Source: Blastococcus sp. CT_GayMR20 (GTDB lineage: Bacteria; Actinomycetota; Actinomycetes; Mycobacteriales; Geodermatophilaceae). Taken from it: a stretch of DNA of 29,401 nucleotides. Of this stretch, positions 1 through 8,112 are shown one piece after another. The notes under the pieces were generated by a model. The model saw only the letters and a program-made list of their open reading frames with translations, searched no databases and was not told the origin of the DNA. The translations under genes were made by a program, and so were the position numbers. The DNA lies in assembly GCF_004570345.1 (NCBI RefSeq), contig NZ_SPQM01000058.1, positions 1 to 29,401 of the forward strand, written 5' to 3'. Position 1 is the first letter of the stretch; every line of letters begins with the position of its first letter.

Positions 1-1
1 G

Positions 2-805
2 ACGAGGCACCGTCAGGTCACGGCACGTCCGGACAGCACCTCTCCAGCCCCTCCGAGCCTGGACGCGGAGATGGTCGTCGCGGTCTACCGGGCGCTCCTG
101 GGCCGTGCTCCGGATGCCGACGGCCTCACCGAGGACACCGACGAGGATCGGGAGGGGCTCGCGGACGTGGGGCACCGGCTCCTGGCCACGGACGGGCTCG
201 GGCGGTTGGACCATCGTCCGCCGTCGCCCGCGGTGCTCAGGACTCTGCCATGGAGTGAGGTCCCGGACCGGTGGGGCAGGCTGCCTGCCCTCGTGCTCGG
301 TCCCTATGGTCGGGAGCTGGCCGACGAGGTCGTGCGGCGGGGTTGCATCGGCGTCGCGAGGGCGGGGCTGTCGGCCGCGGGGGCGCCGTCCTGGGCCACC
401 GCGGGAACCGGCGGCCCGGGGGCCGCGATCGGGGACCGCCGGGGGACGCTGGTGCTCACCGACGAGCTGTACGTGCGCGCCCTCTCGAGACTCCGTCCCG
501 ATGTCATCGACGGGACGGTTCTCCGGCTGCTGCATCCCGTGGGGACCCGGATGGGCGAGGGGCCGGAGGAGCGCGGGCTCAGGGTCCTCGCAGCTCGTCG
601 TCGCCTGCATCTCCTGGGATTCGTCGAGGTCAGCCAGGTCGTGGGCCGCCGGTACGGGGGCGAGCCGGTCGTGCTGGACACGTCCTTCGCCATGCCCGTG
701 CCAGGTGAGCTCCTCACCGTCCCAGGGGCGACGGTGCCGGACGGACAGACCCCGAGTGCGGTGTGGCTCGTAGCCCGCCGGGTGCCCGCCGGGGACCGTG
801 CATGA
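2..805 (+). CDS. DUF4214-like N-terminus protein, 5' end probably outside window
   Basis: The frame is open back to the window edge with no stop. The first ATG is at 71, but GGAG directly abuts it, which is too close for a ribosome site. The homology-like segment (AEMVVAVYRALLGRAPDADG) already begins before that ATG, so the true start is likely upstream of the window. The N-terminal segment matches the DUF4214 pattern Y-x3-LGR-x-PD-x2-GL, which also occurs twice in the protein at 7234-8112. The remaining ~190 residues are not recognised; no signal peptide or membrane segment is evident. The stop overlaps the next gene by ATGA (802-805), so it heads or sits inside a five-gene translationally coupled operon. 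DUF4214 proteins have no settled function; a surface or glycan role is only inferred from the glycosyltransferases around it. Confidence 0.65.
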   Translation, partial: TRHRQVTARPDSTSPAPPSLDAEMVVAVYRALLGRAPDADGLTEDTDEDREGLADVGHRLLATDGLGRLDHRPPSPAVLRTLPWSEVPDRWGRLPALVLGPYGRELADEVVRRGCIGVARAGLSAAGAPSWATAGTGGPGAAIGDRRGTLVLTDELYVRALSRLRPDVIDGTVLRLLHPVGTRMGEGPEERGLRVLAARRRLHLLGFVEVSQVVGRRYGGEPVVLDTSFAMPVPGELLTVPGATVPDGQTPSAVWLVARRVPAGDRA

Positions 806-1746
806 GCGCCCCGCGTTACCTGCTGGTGGGAGCCGCTTCGGAACTGTCCCTGCGCCCGCTCGCCGTTGAATTGCGATCGCGGGGCTTGTCGGTGTCCGTC
901 GTCGACCTCGCGGTGCAGGAGCTGGGGCCGGCCGACCTGCCTCCCGGGGACGGCCCGCTGGTGATGATCACGTCGCAGCACCTCGGTCTGACGGGGCAGG
1001 CCTACGACACCTACTACGCGATCCACACGAACGTAGCGACGCCGCCCGCACTCAAGGTGGCGGTCGGTGCGGATCTGCTCGTCTACGTCCCGCACGACCT
1101 CGGGGACCCGGTTCTGCACGGGGAGATGCCTCTGTTGTCGTTGCTGGACCTGTACGTCGCCCCGGACGACTCCACCTGGTGGGCGACGGCTCACGTGCCG
1201 ACGGTCGTCGCCGGCTGGGTCGCCTCAGCCGGAGCCGAGCGGTTCCCGGCACCGCAAGAGGTCCTCCACCGCGGCGTCCTGTTCGTCTCCGCGGTGAAGT
1301 GGATCATGAGCAGGGGTGGTGGTCCCTTCCTCGTCGATGCGCTGCGCCACACCCTCGCGCACGGGCTCGCGGTGAAGCTGCCGGACTGGCCGGGGGTCGA
1401 AGGGCTGGAGGACGCCCTGCGTGGAGCGGGGGCCGTCGTCGTGGACCGGCAGGCCCCGGCCGCCGCGCTCATCGCTCAGGCGCCCCTCGTGGTGTCCACT
1501 GCCTCCGGGTCGATCATCGCCGAGGCCGCCCTGGCGGGTCACCGGCCTGTGTGCGTGGCCCCGACAGGCGGGGAGCGCGAGTTGACCGGTGACGTCGCCG
1601 AGTTCGACGTCATCACCTGCAGCGACGAGGAGTTCCCCGAGGCGGTGGGCCGTGCAGGCCGCGTCCGGCCGGGCTCCGGCTCGTTCGACACCGATCTGTT
1701 CCTGACCGCCGTCCGGGACAGGCTCGAGGCGCTGGCTCGTGACTGA
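802..1746 (+). CDS. GT-B-like protein, possible glycosyl- or glycerophospho-transferase
   Basis: This 314-aa protein starts at the ATG that overlaps the previous stop (ATGA). It opens with a Rossmann-like strand-turn (YLLVGAASELS, residues 6-16). A C-terminal segment near residues 230-255 (VVSTASGSIIAEAALAGHRP) resembles the donor-binding region of GT-B transferases, where a Ser/Thr-Gly-S turn precedes an invariant Glu-Ala helix. No membrane segment or signal peptide is visible. Its place between a DUF4214-type protein and a HAD phosphatase/nucleotidyltransferase pair suggests transfer of an activated group onto a surface glycan. I do not recognise a named family. The GT-B assignment rests on this one motif and overall layout; a nucleotide-sugar epimerase-like or unrelated Rossmann protein is the alternative. 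Confidence 0.7.
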   Translation: MSAPRYLLVGAASELSLRPLAVELRSRGLSVSVVDLAVQELGPADLPPGDGPLVMITSQHLGLTGQAYDTYYAIHTNVATPPALKVAVGADLLVYVPHDLGDPVLHGEMPLLSLLDLYVAPDDSTWWATAHVPTVVAGWVASAGAERFPAPQEVLHRGVLFVSAVKWIMSRGGGPFLVDALRHTLAHGLAVKLPDWPGVEGLEDALRGAGAVVVDRQAPAAALIAQAPLVVSTASGSIIAEAALAGHRPVCVAPTGGERELTGDVAEFDVITCSDEEFPEAVGRAGRVRPGSGSFDTDLFLTAVRDRLEALARD

Positions 1747-2338
1747 GCCGAAGGTTCTGGTCGACCTCGACGGCACGTTGACACGCACGGAACTGCTGCC
1801 GGTGATCGCACGCTCGGCCGGGATCGAGGAGGAGATCACCCGGCTCACCGATGACACCCTCGCCGGTCGCATCCCCTTCGCGGAGAGCTTTCGGCGGCGG
1901 GTGGGGATGCTGTCCGGGGTGCCCATCGAGCTGGTCCACGAGGCGATCCTCGGGGCGCCCCTCTTCGAGGAGCTCATGGCGCTGTTGCTGGAGCATCCCG
2001 AGCGGGTCATGGTCGTGACGGGCAACCTGGACGTCTGGGTCCAGCCCTTCCTCGATCGCCACGGGCTCGAGGGCATGACGTCGACGGCCACCCGGCTGCC
2101 CGGAGGCGGCACGGGCGTCGGCACGATCCTCAACAAGGCCGCGGCCGTCCGTCAGCACGAAGGCCGGTTCCGGATCGCCATCGGCGACGGAGCCAACGAT
2201 GCCTCGATGGTGCGCGGGGTCGAGGTGGGGGTCGCCTGGTGCGGGGTGCACCGCGCAGCCGACTCCCTGATGGAGGTGGCGGGATATGCATTCGCGAGCG
2301 AGAGGACGCTGTGTCGGTTCCTACGACGGTGGTGGTGA
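1739..2338 (+). CDS. HAD-superfamily phosphatase (phosphoserine phosphatase-like)
   Basis: This 199-aa HAD hydrolase starts at GTG 1739, overlapping the previous gene by 8 nt. All HAD motifs are present: motif I DLDGT (nucleophile D9, acid D11), motif II Thr94 in VVTGN, Lys133, and the Mg2+-binding GDGAND at 149-154. The helical cap between residues 25 and 80 matches the SerB/PSP type. It should remove phosphate from a small phosphorylated metabolite in the cytosol. Being coupled to a nucleotidyltransferase and a methyltransferase, its substrate is more likely an intermediate of a glycan-decorating group than phosphoserine itself; that is inference. The C-terminus (RFLRRWW) overlaps the next gene by 28 nt, consistent with tight coupling. 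Confidence 0.85.
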   Translation: MTEPKVLVDLDGTLTRTELLPVIARSAGIEEEITRLTDDTLAGRIPFAESFRRRVGMLSGVPIELVHEAILGAPLFEELMALLLEHPERVMVVTGNLDVWVQPFLDRHGLEGMTSTATRLPGGGTGVGTILNKAAAVRQHEGRFRIAIGDGANDASMVRGVEVGVAWCGVHRAADSLMEVAGYAFASERTLCRFLRRWW

Positions 2339-2988
2339 ACGCTGCCGGGCTCGGTTCCCGGATGGGGCTGAACCGGCCCAAGGCCATGGTGGAGGTCGAG
2401 GGACGACCCCTGATCTCGTGGCAGCTGGCCATGCTGAGATCGGTGGAGGACGTGCGTGTGGTGCTGGGCTACCGGGCCGCCGAGGTGGCGGAGGTGGTCT
2501 TCGGGGAGCGCCCGGACGCCACGGTGGTCCTCAACCACGAGTTCGCTTCCACCGGTACGGCCGCGAGCTTCCTCCGGGGTGCGGCCGGGGCGGAGGGTCC
2601 GGTGGTCTCGCTCGACTGCGACCTGGTCGTCCACCCGCACGACCTGCAGGCGTTCATCGAGGGGCCCGCACCCATGCTCGGGGTGTTCCGACGGCAGAGC
2701 GTCGAACCGGTGCTGGTCGAGGTGAGCGCTCACGACGGCCTGGCGATGGCCACCCGGTTCACGAGAGAGAGTGTGGGGGAGCAGGCGTGGGAGTGGTCGG
2801 GGTTGGTCTCCCTCCGGCACCGCGCCGATGCGCCGGAGTCGGCCAGGGGGCACGTCTTCGAGATGGTGGCGCCGCTCCTCCCGCTCCTGGCCAGGGAGAT
2901 CCGGGCCCGGGAGGTCGACTACGAGGAGGAGATCGAGGACATGGCCGAGTGGATCAGGGCGCTCCAGGACGAAGGTGTCCTCGCGTGA
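2311..2988 (+). CDS. Sugar-phosphate/LicC-like nucleotidyltransferase
   Basis: This 225-aa NTP transferase has the GT-A-like nucleotidyltransferase signature: AAGLGSRMG at 11-19, followed by PKA at 23-25, and a metal-binding LDCDL at 101-105. Size and motif style are close to LicC-type cytidylyltransferases and MobA-like enzymes rather than full-length RmlA. The start is GTG 2311, preceded by GAGAGGA about 5 nt upstream; an ATG at 2239 in the same frame would overlap the HAD gene by 100 nt and adds no conserved sequence. It should activate a phosphorylated small molecule (sugar, polyol or choline-like) as an NDP derivative. Its stop overlaps the methyltransferase start (GTGA 2985-2988). Which nucleotide and which substrate it uses cannot be told from sequence. 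Confidence 0.85.
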   Translation: MSVPTTVVVNAAGLGSRMGLNRPKAMVEVEGRPLISWQLAMLRSVEDVRVVLGYRAAEVAEVVFGERPDATVVLNHEFASTGTAASFLRGAAGAEGPVVSLDCDLVVHPHDLQAFIEGPAPMLGVFRRQSVEPVLVEVSAHDGLAMATRFTRESVGEQAWEWSGLVSLRHRADAPESARGHVFEMVAPLLPLLAREIRAREVDYEEEIEDMAEWIRALQDEGVLA

Positions 2989-3605
2989 TCGGCGACTTCG
3001 CCGCGGAGTTCTGGAACCGGCGAGCGCAGGAGACCGAGGGATCCATCCGGTGGACCGACGACGCCATGCTTCGTCATGACCGGCTCGTCGTCGGGAGCGT
3101 GCTGCCGCCCAGCGGGGGCTCGCTGCTGGACCTCGGCTGCGGGACCGGGGACCTCTTCGCCGGCTTCCTCGACCGACTGGAGCACGTGACCGCGGTCGAC
3201 ATGGTCGCCACCTTCGTCGACCGGCTGCCTAAGAACCCCAAGGTCGACGGGGTGGTCAGCGGACTGACGTCGTTCGAGCCGACCCGGGTGTACGACACCG
3301 GCGTGCTGTTCGGTGTGGTCACCCACCTCACCCCCGACGACGAGATGTCGGTGTACCGGCTGCTGCGGCGGGCCGTCCCGAAACTGGGAGCCGTCGTCGT
3401 CAAGAACCAGTGCTCTCGCGGGGAGGAGCTGCTCGTCGACCGGCTCTCGGAGGCCTTCGGTCAGCGGTACGTCGGCCGCTATCCCTCGATCGAAGGGCAG
3501 CGTGACCGGCTGGCCCTCTTCTTCGACGAGGTCGCTGTCCGGCCGTACCCCGAGGAGCTCAACCCCTGGCCGGAGAGCCAGCACGTCGCCTTCGTCTGCC
3601 GCTGA
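2985..3605 (+). CDS. Class I SAM-dependent methyltransferase
   Basis: This 206-aa protein starts at GTG 2985 (GTGA overlap with the nucleotidyltransferase). Motif I, LLDLGCGTGD at about 47-56, is the canonical SAM-binding loop of Rossmann-fold methyltransferases, followed by the acidic strand end TAVDM near residues 72-76. The N-terminal FAAEFWNRRA and a C-terminal half rich in Arg/Asp presumably form the acceptor pocket. It is the last gene of the five-gene operon and probably O- or N-methylates the group made by the preceding enzymes. The downstream gene converges from the other strand 57 bp away. The acceptor is unknown. Confidence 0.85.
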   Translation: MIGDFAAEFWNRRAQETEGSIRWTDDAMLRHDRLVVGSVLPPSGGSLLDLGCGTGDLFAGFLDRLEHVTAVDMVATFVDRLPKNPKVDGVVSGLTSFEPTRVYDTGVLFGVVTHLTPDDEMSVYRLLRRAVPKLGAVVVKNQCSRGEELLVDRLSEAFGQRYVGRYPSIEGQRDRLALFFDEVAVRPYPEELNPWPESQHVAFVCR

Positions 3606-3662
3606 GCGGAAGAGGCGGTGTGCCGACCCGTCGGAGCGTCGATCCGTGACGTCCGCGGGCGG
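3606..3662. other. Short convergent intergenic gap
   Basis: These 57 bp separate two converging operons. The only symmetric element is CCGACccGTCGG, a 5-bp stem with a 2-nt loop. It is too weak to call a terminator, and there is no T-tract. Confidence 0.4.
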
Positions 3663-5006
3663 TCAGAACGTCTCCCCGGCGGGTGGCATCGCCGGGGGGA
3701 GGCGGCGGGGTGCCGGACTGAACAGCTCGTGCGCCCGGGTGGCCAGCCGCTCGATGAGCGTCGAATCGGACGCGAATCCGGCGCGGGCTGCGATCGTCGC
3801 GAGATCCTCGGCCAGCGCGACCCGGCGTCGGGCGGCGCCTGCTCCCTGCAACGCGGTGAGGATCCCGCGGGCGTACGCGTCGGGCGAATGGTGCTCCTGG
3901 GCGAATGCCCGCGCCGACGTCGCGGCACGCTCGCGCAGCGCGGGATCGTCGACCAGCCGGCGGAGCGCTGCCCCCACCTGCGTCGCCGTCGGCGGCACGG
4001 GGACACGGGTCACGGCGTCCGCCGGGGCCTCCCGGTAGCAGCCGTCGTTCACGCTCACGATCGGCAGCCCGAAGGCAAGGCTCTCCGCGAGGACCGCCGA
4101 CGCCGCCTCGCCACAGGGGTGACGGAGGATGGTCGCGATGTCGGCCCGGGCGCGGAGAGCGTCGAGGGTCGTGTCGCTGACCTCCCCGAGCACGGTGGTG
4201 CTGTCGGTGAGTCCCATCGCATCGATGTGCTGGCGCAGGCGGTCGAGGTCCTGCGGCTGGCTGTGCCCGCAGATGACCAGGTGCACCCGGTCGCCCAGTC
4301 CCGCGTGCGCCACCGCCTCGACGACGGTGGGTACGTGCTTGTTCGGGTTCAGGACCCCGGCCTGCAGGACGATGACCCGGTCCTCGGGCAGCCCCAGGTC
4401 GACCGGGGCCTCGGGAGGAGCCTGCCCCACCGACACCGGGAGCGGCACGACGGTCACGTCGCCCACGTACCGACGACGGAGGGCCTCCGCCGCGTAGCGG
4501 GAGTGCGTGACCACCGCCGTGGCACGCTCCAGCGCCACCTCGGTCATCGGGAAGTCCTGGACTGTCTCCGTCCGGTACAGCCACTCACCGGGCCGCTCGA
4601 GGCCCTCCCGCGCAGCCTGCTGCCCCTCGGGCCCGTACCACCGGTGCATGGCCCGGAGGAAGTCGTCGTCGTTCACGGCGCGCAGCCGGTTGAACATGAG
4701 GTGCACCAGCGACAGGTCGTGCAGGACCACGACCCCGGGGACTTCCTGGCTCAGCTCCAGGATCGGGCCGTGGTAGACGGGTTGGTCGCCGATGTTGTAG
4801 ACGACCGCGTCATAGTCGGCGAGACGTTCAGCGGTGTCGGCGGAGATCTCCCGGCCGGGATCGGGCCAGCTCCGGCCCCCTGCGTCGACCGGGTACCAGA
4901 TGTCGACCTCGACGCCCGCTGTGCGGCGCAGCGCGTCGACGGCGAGCGCGCCCACCGCCCCGATCGCACTCCGCACCGAGAAGGGCGTGCACCAGGCGAT
5001 CTTCAC
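3663..5006 (-). CDS. GT4-family glycosyltransferase
   Basis: This 447-aa protein begins MKIAWCTPFS at GTG 5006, overlapping the upstream gene's stop by GTGA; an ATG 30 nt further up lacks this logic. It has the two Rossmann halves of GT-B enzymes. The donor half carries VLQAGVLNPNKH (strand plus conserved Lys) and then HPCGEAASAVLAESLAFGLP, a variant of the E-x7-E donor-sugar motif seen in GT4. A C-terminal tail of about 70 residues (rich in Ala/Arg, ending near PPAMPPAGETF) extends past the usual fold. It is the last gene of a minus-strand glycan operon and probably adds a sugar to a lipid-linked or surface glycan on the cytoplasmic side. Donor and acceptor are unknown. Confidence 0.88.
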   Translation of the reverse strand: MKIAWCTPFSVRSAIGAVGALAVDALRRTAGVEVDIWYPVDAGGRSWPDPGREISADTAERLADYDAVVYNIGDQPVYHGPILELSQEVPGVVVLHDLSLVHLMFNRLRAVNDDDFLRAMHRWYGPEGQQAAREGLERPGEWLYRTETVQDFPMTEVALERATAVVTHSRYAAEALRRRYVGDVTVVPLPVSVGQAPPEAPVDLGLPEDRVIVLQAGVLNPNKHVPTVVEAVAHAGLGDRVHLVICGHSQPQDLDRLRQHIDAMGLTDSTTVLGEVSDTTLDALRARADIATILRHPCGEAASAVLAESLAFGLPIVSVNDGCYREAPADAVTRVPVPPTATQVGAALRRLVDDPALRERAATSARAFAQEHHSPDAYARGILTALQGAGAARRRVALAEDLATIAARAGFASDSTLIERLATRAHELFSPAPRRLPPAMPPAGETF

Positions 5007-6040
5007 GACAGCAACGTCTCCACCACTGAGTCCCAACTGAGGTTCAGCTTCTCCACCATTTCGTGTCCGGCCGCGCCCATGTCCGACGCGAACCGCGGCC
5101 TGGTGGTGAGCGTGGTCATGGCCGCCGCGAGCGACTCCGGAGTGGCGTCGGCGACCAGGCCGGTCCGTTGGTCGCGCACCAATTGCAGGACGCCGCCGGA
5201 GTCCGAGGTGGTGAGGACGGGCTTGCGCGACAACATGGCCTCCACCGTGACGTAGCCGTAGGAGTCCTCGTCGTGGGGGAGATATGCGACGGCGCGGGAG
5301 CCGGCGAGCAGGTCGACCTTCTCCTCGTCGGTGATGAACCGGAGCAGCAACCGCACCCGGTCCCCGAGCCCGTTCTCCTCCACGAAGCGCTCCATGACCG
5401 CACCGTCCTCAGGCGTCTCCGGCTGGCCGGCGACGATCAGCCGTACGTCCGGTCCGGCGTGGGCCATCGCCTCCACGAGCATCTGCTGCCGCTTGCTGGC
5501 GTTGATGCGGCCGATCGCGAGGACGTAGTCGCCGAGGCCGTCGTCGCGGAAGGTGTCCGCGCCGCCGTGCGGCGGGAGCAGGACCTCGGCATGGAGGCCG
5601 TTGAACCGCTCCAGCCGGTCGGCGGTCACCGAGCTGTTGCAGTAGAGGCCGTGGGCGGCCCGGAGGACGCGCACGTCGGACGTGTGGATGGCCCGGCGGA
5701 GCTCGTCGGTCTCCGGGGTGTTCGGCAGGTACTGCATGGGCGTGCCCCACAGGTCGTAGGCCTGCCGGAACTGGTGCAGCAGCCAGACCACCTTGTTCTC
5801 ATGGGGCACCAGGTAGGCAGGGAACTTCAGCGCGATCACACGGTCCGCGTCCTGGACCTGGATGGCGGCGGCCGCCGCCATACTGTCCGCGATGGCCTCG
5901 GCGCTGTGCCAGCGCAGAGGCAGGCGGACGACCTGGGCCTGGTGCCCCCGGATCACCAGTTCTCGGGCCAGGGAGTCGGCGAGGTGCTCGGCTCCGCCCT
6001 TCAGGAACGGGATCCCGTTGTTCAGGACCAGCACCTTCAC
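5003..6040 (-). CDS. GT4-family glycosyltransferase, paralogue of its upstream neighbour
   Basis: This 345-aa GT-B protein starts at GTG 6040 (MKVLVLNNGIPF), with a GTGA overlap to the gene before it. The N-half contains the nucleotide-independent FLKGGAEHLADSLA turn, and the donor half has GDYVLAIGRINASKRQ then YLPHDEDSYGYVTVEAML with the E-x7-E spacing and DSGGVLQLV. Compared with the next upstream gene (6037-7071), the blocks GGAE-LAD-LA, GDYV-IGRI/SRI, LPHDEDSYGYV and DSGGVL-LVRD are shared in the same order, so the two look like tandem duplicates. Sugar specificity is unknown; both probably act in assembling the same repeat unit. Confidence 0.9.
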   Translation of the reverse strand: MKVLVLNNGIPFLKGGAEHLADSLARELVIRGHQAQVVRLPLRWHSAEAIADSMAAAAAIQVQDADRVIALKFPAYLVPHENKVVWLLHQFRQAYDLWGTPMQYLPNTPETDELRRAIHTSDVRVLRAAHGLYCNSSVTADRLERFNGLHAEVLLPPHGGADTFRDDGLGDYVLAIGRINASKRQQMLVEAMAHAGPDVRLIVAGQPETPEDGAVMERFVEENGLGDRVRLLLRFITDEEKVDLLAGSRAVAYLPHDEDSYGYVTVEAMLSRKPVLTTSDSGGVLQLVRDQRTGLVADATPESLAAAMTTLTTRPRFASDMGAAGHEMVEKLNLSWDSVVETLLS

Positions 6041-7071
6041 GACAGCAGCCTCTCCACGACGTGGTCCCAGTCGATGTTCATCTCGCGCAGGCGGACTGCA
6101 TGGGCGGCGCCCATGCGGGCCGCGAGCTCGCGGTCGCGATAGAGGGTGTCGAAGGCCCGCGCCAGCGCCTCGGGCTTCGGTTCGGTGACGAATCCGTTGA
6201 CCCCGTCCCGGACCAACTCCAGGACGCCGCCGCTGTCGGTGGCCGTGATGAGCGGCCGCTGCGCCGCGGCGCTCTCGAGGCCGACGTAGCCGTAGCTGTC
6301 CTCGTCGTGCGGCAGGTAGACGGAGGCCAGGGCGTTGTTCATCAGGTCCCACTTGGTCTCGTCGGAGACGCGCGCGTTGTGGAACGTGACCTTCTCCTGC
6401 AGTCCCAGCTCGTGCACGCGGCGGACGATGCGTTCCGCGTACTCCCCGGTCGCGCCCCGGCCGGCGAGGACCAGGCGGACCGGCGTCTCGGTGAGCGCCA
6501 TCGCCTCGACGGCCAGCAGTTGCTGCTTGTGCGGCTCGATCCGCGAGATGGAGAACACGTAGTCGCCCAGGGGACCCGGCTGCGCGCCCGCGTCGTGGGG
6601 CAGCGGCGGGTACAGGACCTCGGCGTCGACACCGTTGTAGTGGCGCAGCCGGTCACGGACGCGGGCCGAGTTGGTGAAGATCTGCTTGGCTTCGCCGAGG
6701 GCCACCTCGTCGGAGGCGAACATCATCCGGCGGAACTCCCAGCCGTCGGCGTCCCGGGGGACGTCGGGGAACTGCTCCCAGAGGTCGTAGGCGGGCCGGT
6801 GGTGATGGATGAACCAGAGGATCTTGTGGTGGTGGCGAACGAGGTAGCTCGGCGTCCGGACGGCGATCAGCCGGTCCCCGAAACCGGTGAAGTCCATGGA
6901 GCGCAGCCCGACCATCTGGCCCGGCAGGAGCTCTGTGTGGCCGTGAACGGGGATCGTGAAGAGGTCGACCTCGTGGCCCCGTTGCTCCAGCTCGTCGGCC
7001 AGCCACTGCGTCAGCGACTCCGCACCGCCCTCCACGAAGGGCACGACGGAGGTGACGATGATGATCTTCAC
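6037..7071 (-). CDS. GT4-family glycosyltransferase
   Basis: This 344-aa GT-B protein starts at GTG 7071 (MKIIIVTSVVPF). Conserved segments are VPFVEGGAES near 9-18, GDYVFSISRIEPHKQQ (domain-2 strand and Lys), and LPHDEDSYGYVGLESAA then DSGGVLELVRDGVNGF as the donor-binding region. The GTG has no good Shine-Dalgarno of its own (GATCAGATC precedes it). Instead it overlaps the stop of a 10-residue mini-ORF that has a strong GGGGAG site (see 7068-7100). It shares high motif identity with the gene at 5003-6040. It is the first of three consecutive GT4 genes, likely successive steps in one glycan. Confidence 0.9.
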   Translation of the reverse strand: MKIIIVTSVVPFVEGGAESLTQWLADELEQRGHEVDLFTIPVHGHTELLPGQMVGLRSMDFTGFGDRLIAVRTPSYLVRHHHKILWFIHHHRPAYDLWEQFPDVPRDADGWEFRRMMFASDEVALGEAKQIFTNSARVRDRLRHYNGVDAEVLYPPLPHDAGAQPGPLGDYVFSISRIEPHKQQLLAVEAMALTETPVRLVLAGRGATGEYAERIVRRVHELGLQEKVTFHNARVSDETKWDLMNNALASVYLPHDEDSYGYVGLESAAAQRPLITATDSGGVLELVRDGVNGFVTEPKPEALARAFDTLYRDRELAARMGAAHAVRLREMNIDWDHVVERLLS

Positions 7072-7100
7072 GATCTGATCGCCCGGCGCGGCACGTTCAT
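7068..7100 (-). promoter_or_regulatory. Candidate coupled leader mini-ORF
   Basis: ATG at 7100 opens a 10-residue frame (MNVPRRAIRS). Its TGA overlaps the GTG of the downstream glycosyltransferase as GTGA. GGGGAG at 7107-7112 lies 6 nt before the ATG, whereas the glycosyltransferase GTG has no site of its own. The likely role is to deliver ribosomes to that GTG by stop-restart. No regulatory codon run (for example consecutive Trp, Leu or Arg) is obvious beyond RR. Confidence 0.45.
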
Positions 7101-7233
7101 CGTGTTCTCCCCGTCCTTCATTCGCTGGGCGATCGGCAGTCCGCCGCGCCCGTGCCGGTCACCGTGACGGGCGTGGTCGGCCGGTTGATGGCGCGTCACG
7201 GCGTGGGCCCCAACCTTCGGAGGTGCGCCGGCG
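7101..7233. other. Gap between DUF4214-repeat gene and GT4 gene
   Basis: This is the only sizeable break inside the minus-strand operon. It contains the short near-palindrome GTCACcGTGAC near 7158-7168 and the ribosome site of the mini-ORF. I see no convincing -35/-10 pair, so the downstream glycosyltransferases are probably read through from upstream. Confidence 0.4.
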
Positions 7234-8112
7234 TCAACTCCGAGACGCGCTCTGCACCTCGGCGACTTCCCTCGCCAGGCTTGCCACATCGTCCATCAGT
7301 CTGCGCTGCACGCGCCAGTTCCATTCGGTGGTGGATTCGAGCGCAGCCACTGGCAGCGTCACCTCGGCATGGCGTCGGGCCCTGTGCGCGAGCCACCAGG
7401 CGCTGGGCAACGTGCGAAGGAGGACGCGGCGTCCCGCGCGGCGGCGGAGCGTCGCCCAGACCATCCACGTGACCGACCGCCCCGCGCGCCGTCCGGAGAC
7501 CAGGGTGCGCTCGACGTCGGCGTCCACGCTGCCCATGACCGTCTTCTGCACCGAGCGGGCGAGGTGCTCGTCGTACGTCGGCGCTGCCGGTGGGAACCGG
7601 AGCTGGGCGCGCGCCTCGGCCGAGCGCAGTACCGAGTTCAGGACCTCGTCGTGGTCGGCACCGTTCCTCAGGGCCTCGGAGTGGGTGTGCAGTCCACCCA
7701 TGTCGGGACGACGACCGAGTGCCAGGAGGTAGGCGCCCGTCACGAAGACGTGGTGCAGGTGCGTAGAGGCGTCCACGGTGGTGCCCACGGCCTCGTCGCT
7801 GGCCACCAGCCGCGACACGAGTTCCCCGGGGGGCCACCCACCGCGCAGGAGGGCTTCGTGGGTGGCCAGGCCCTCGGGGTCCGGGAGTCGGCCCAGCACC
7901 GCCGCGTAGGCGCCGTACACCCACGCCAGCGCGGTGTCCGGCTGGCGGTCGAGGTCGCCGACGGTCAGCCGGGAGGCCGCGACGGCGTGTCGCCGCTCGG
8001 CATGCATCGCCCGGACGAGCGTCGTGAACGTCCGCCGCTCGAACAGGGAGCGGGGCGATGACTCGTGGCTGGTCGCAGCGGGAACCGAAGAACTCAGCAG
8101 GGCCTGGCTCAC
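7234..8112 (-). CDS. Protein with two DUF4214-like repeats
   Basis: This 292-aa protein starts at GTG 8112, with a GTGA overlap to the aminotransferase upstream. Two repeats of about 50 residues (about 62-110 and 121-170) share the pattern Y-x4-LGR-x-PD-x2-GL-x2-H-x2-L-x2-G, ending in SxEA. This fits DUF4214, a helical domain of unknown function found in actinobacterial and cyanobacterial surface or glycan-linked proteins. The C-terminal 120 residues are Arg-rich (MVWATLRRRAGRRVLLR near 217-233) and end in a predicted helix. No signal peptide or membrane span is clear. It is embedded between sugar-synthesis and transferase genes, so a scaffold or glycan-binding role is a guess. Confidence 0.8.
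   Translation of the reverse strand: MSQALLSSSVPAATSHESSPRSLFERRTFTTLVRAMHAERRHAVAASRLTVGDLDRQPDTALAWVYGAYAAVLGRLPDPEGLATHEALLRGGWPPGELVSRLVASDEAVGTTVDASTHLHHVFVTGAYLLALGRRPDMGGLHTHSEALRNGADHDEVLNSVLRSAEARAQLRFPPAAPTYDEHLARSVQKTVMGSVDADVERTLVSGRRAGRSVTWMVWATLRRRAGRRVLLRTLPSAWWLAHRARRHAEVTLPVAALESTTEWNWRVQRRLMDDVASLAREVAEVQSASRS

Noticed and set aside
3618..5255. 545-codon plus-strand open frame
   Set aside because: Antisense to the GT4 gene at 3663-5006; protein is low-complexity Arg/Gly/Val with no motif.
7068..7289. 73-codon minus-strand frame before the GT4 gene
   Set aside because: No ribosome site at its first ATG and no family resemblance. Only its last 10 codons, with a good ribosome site, were kept as a possible leader.
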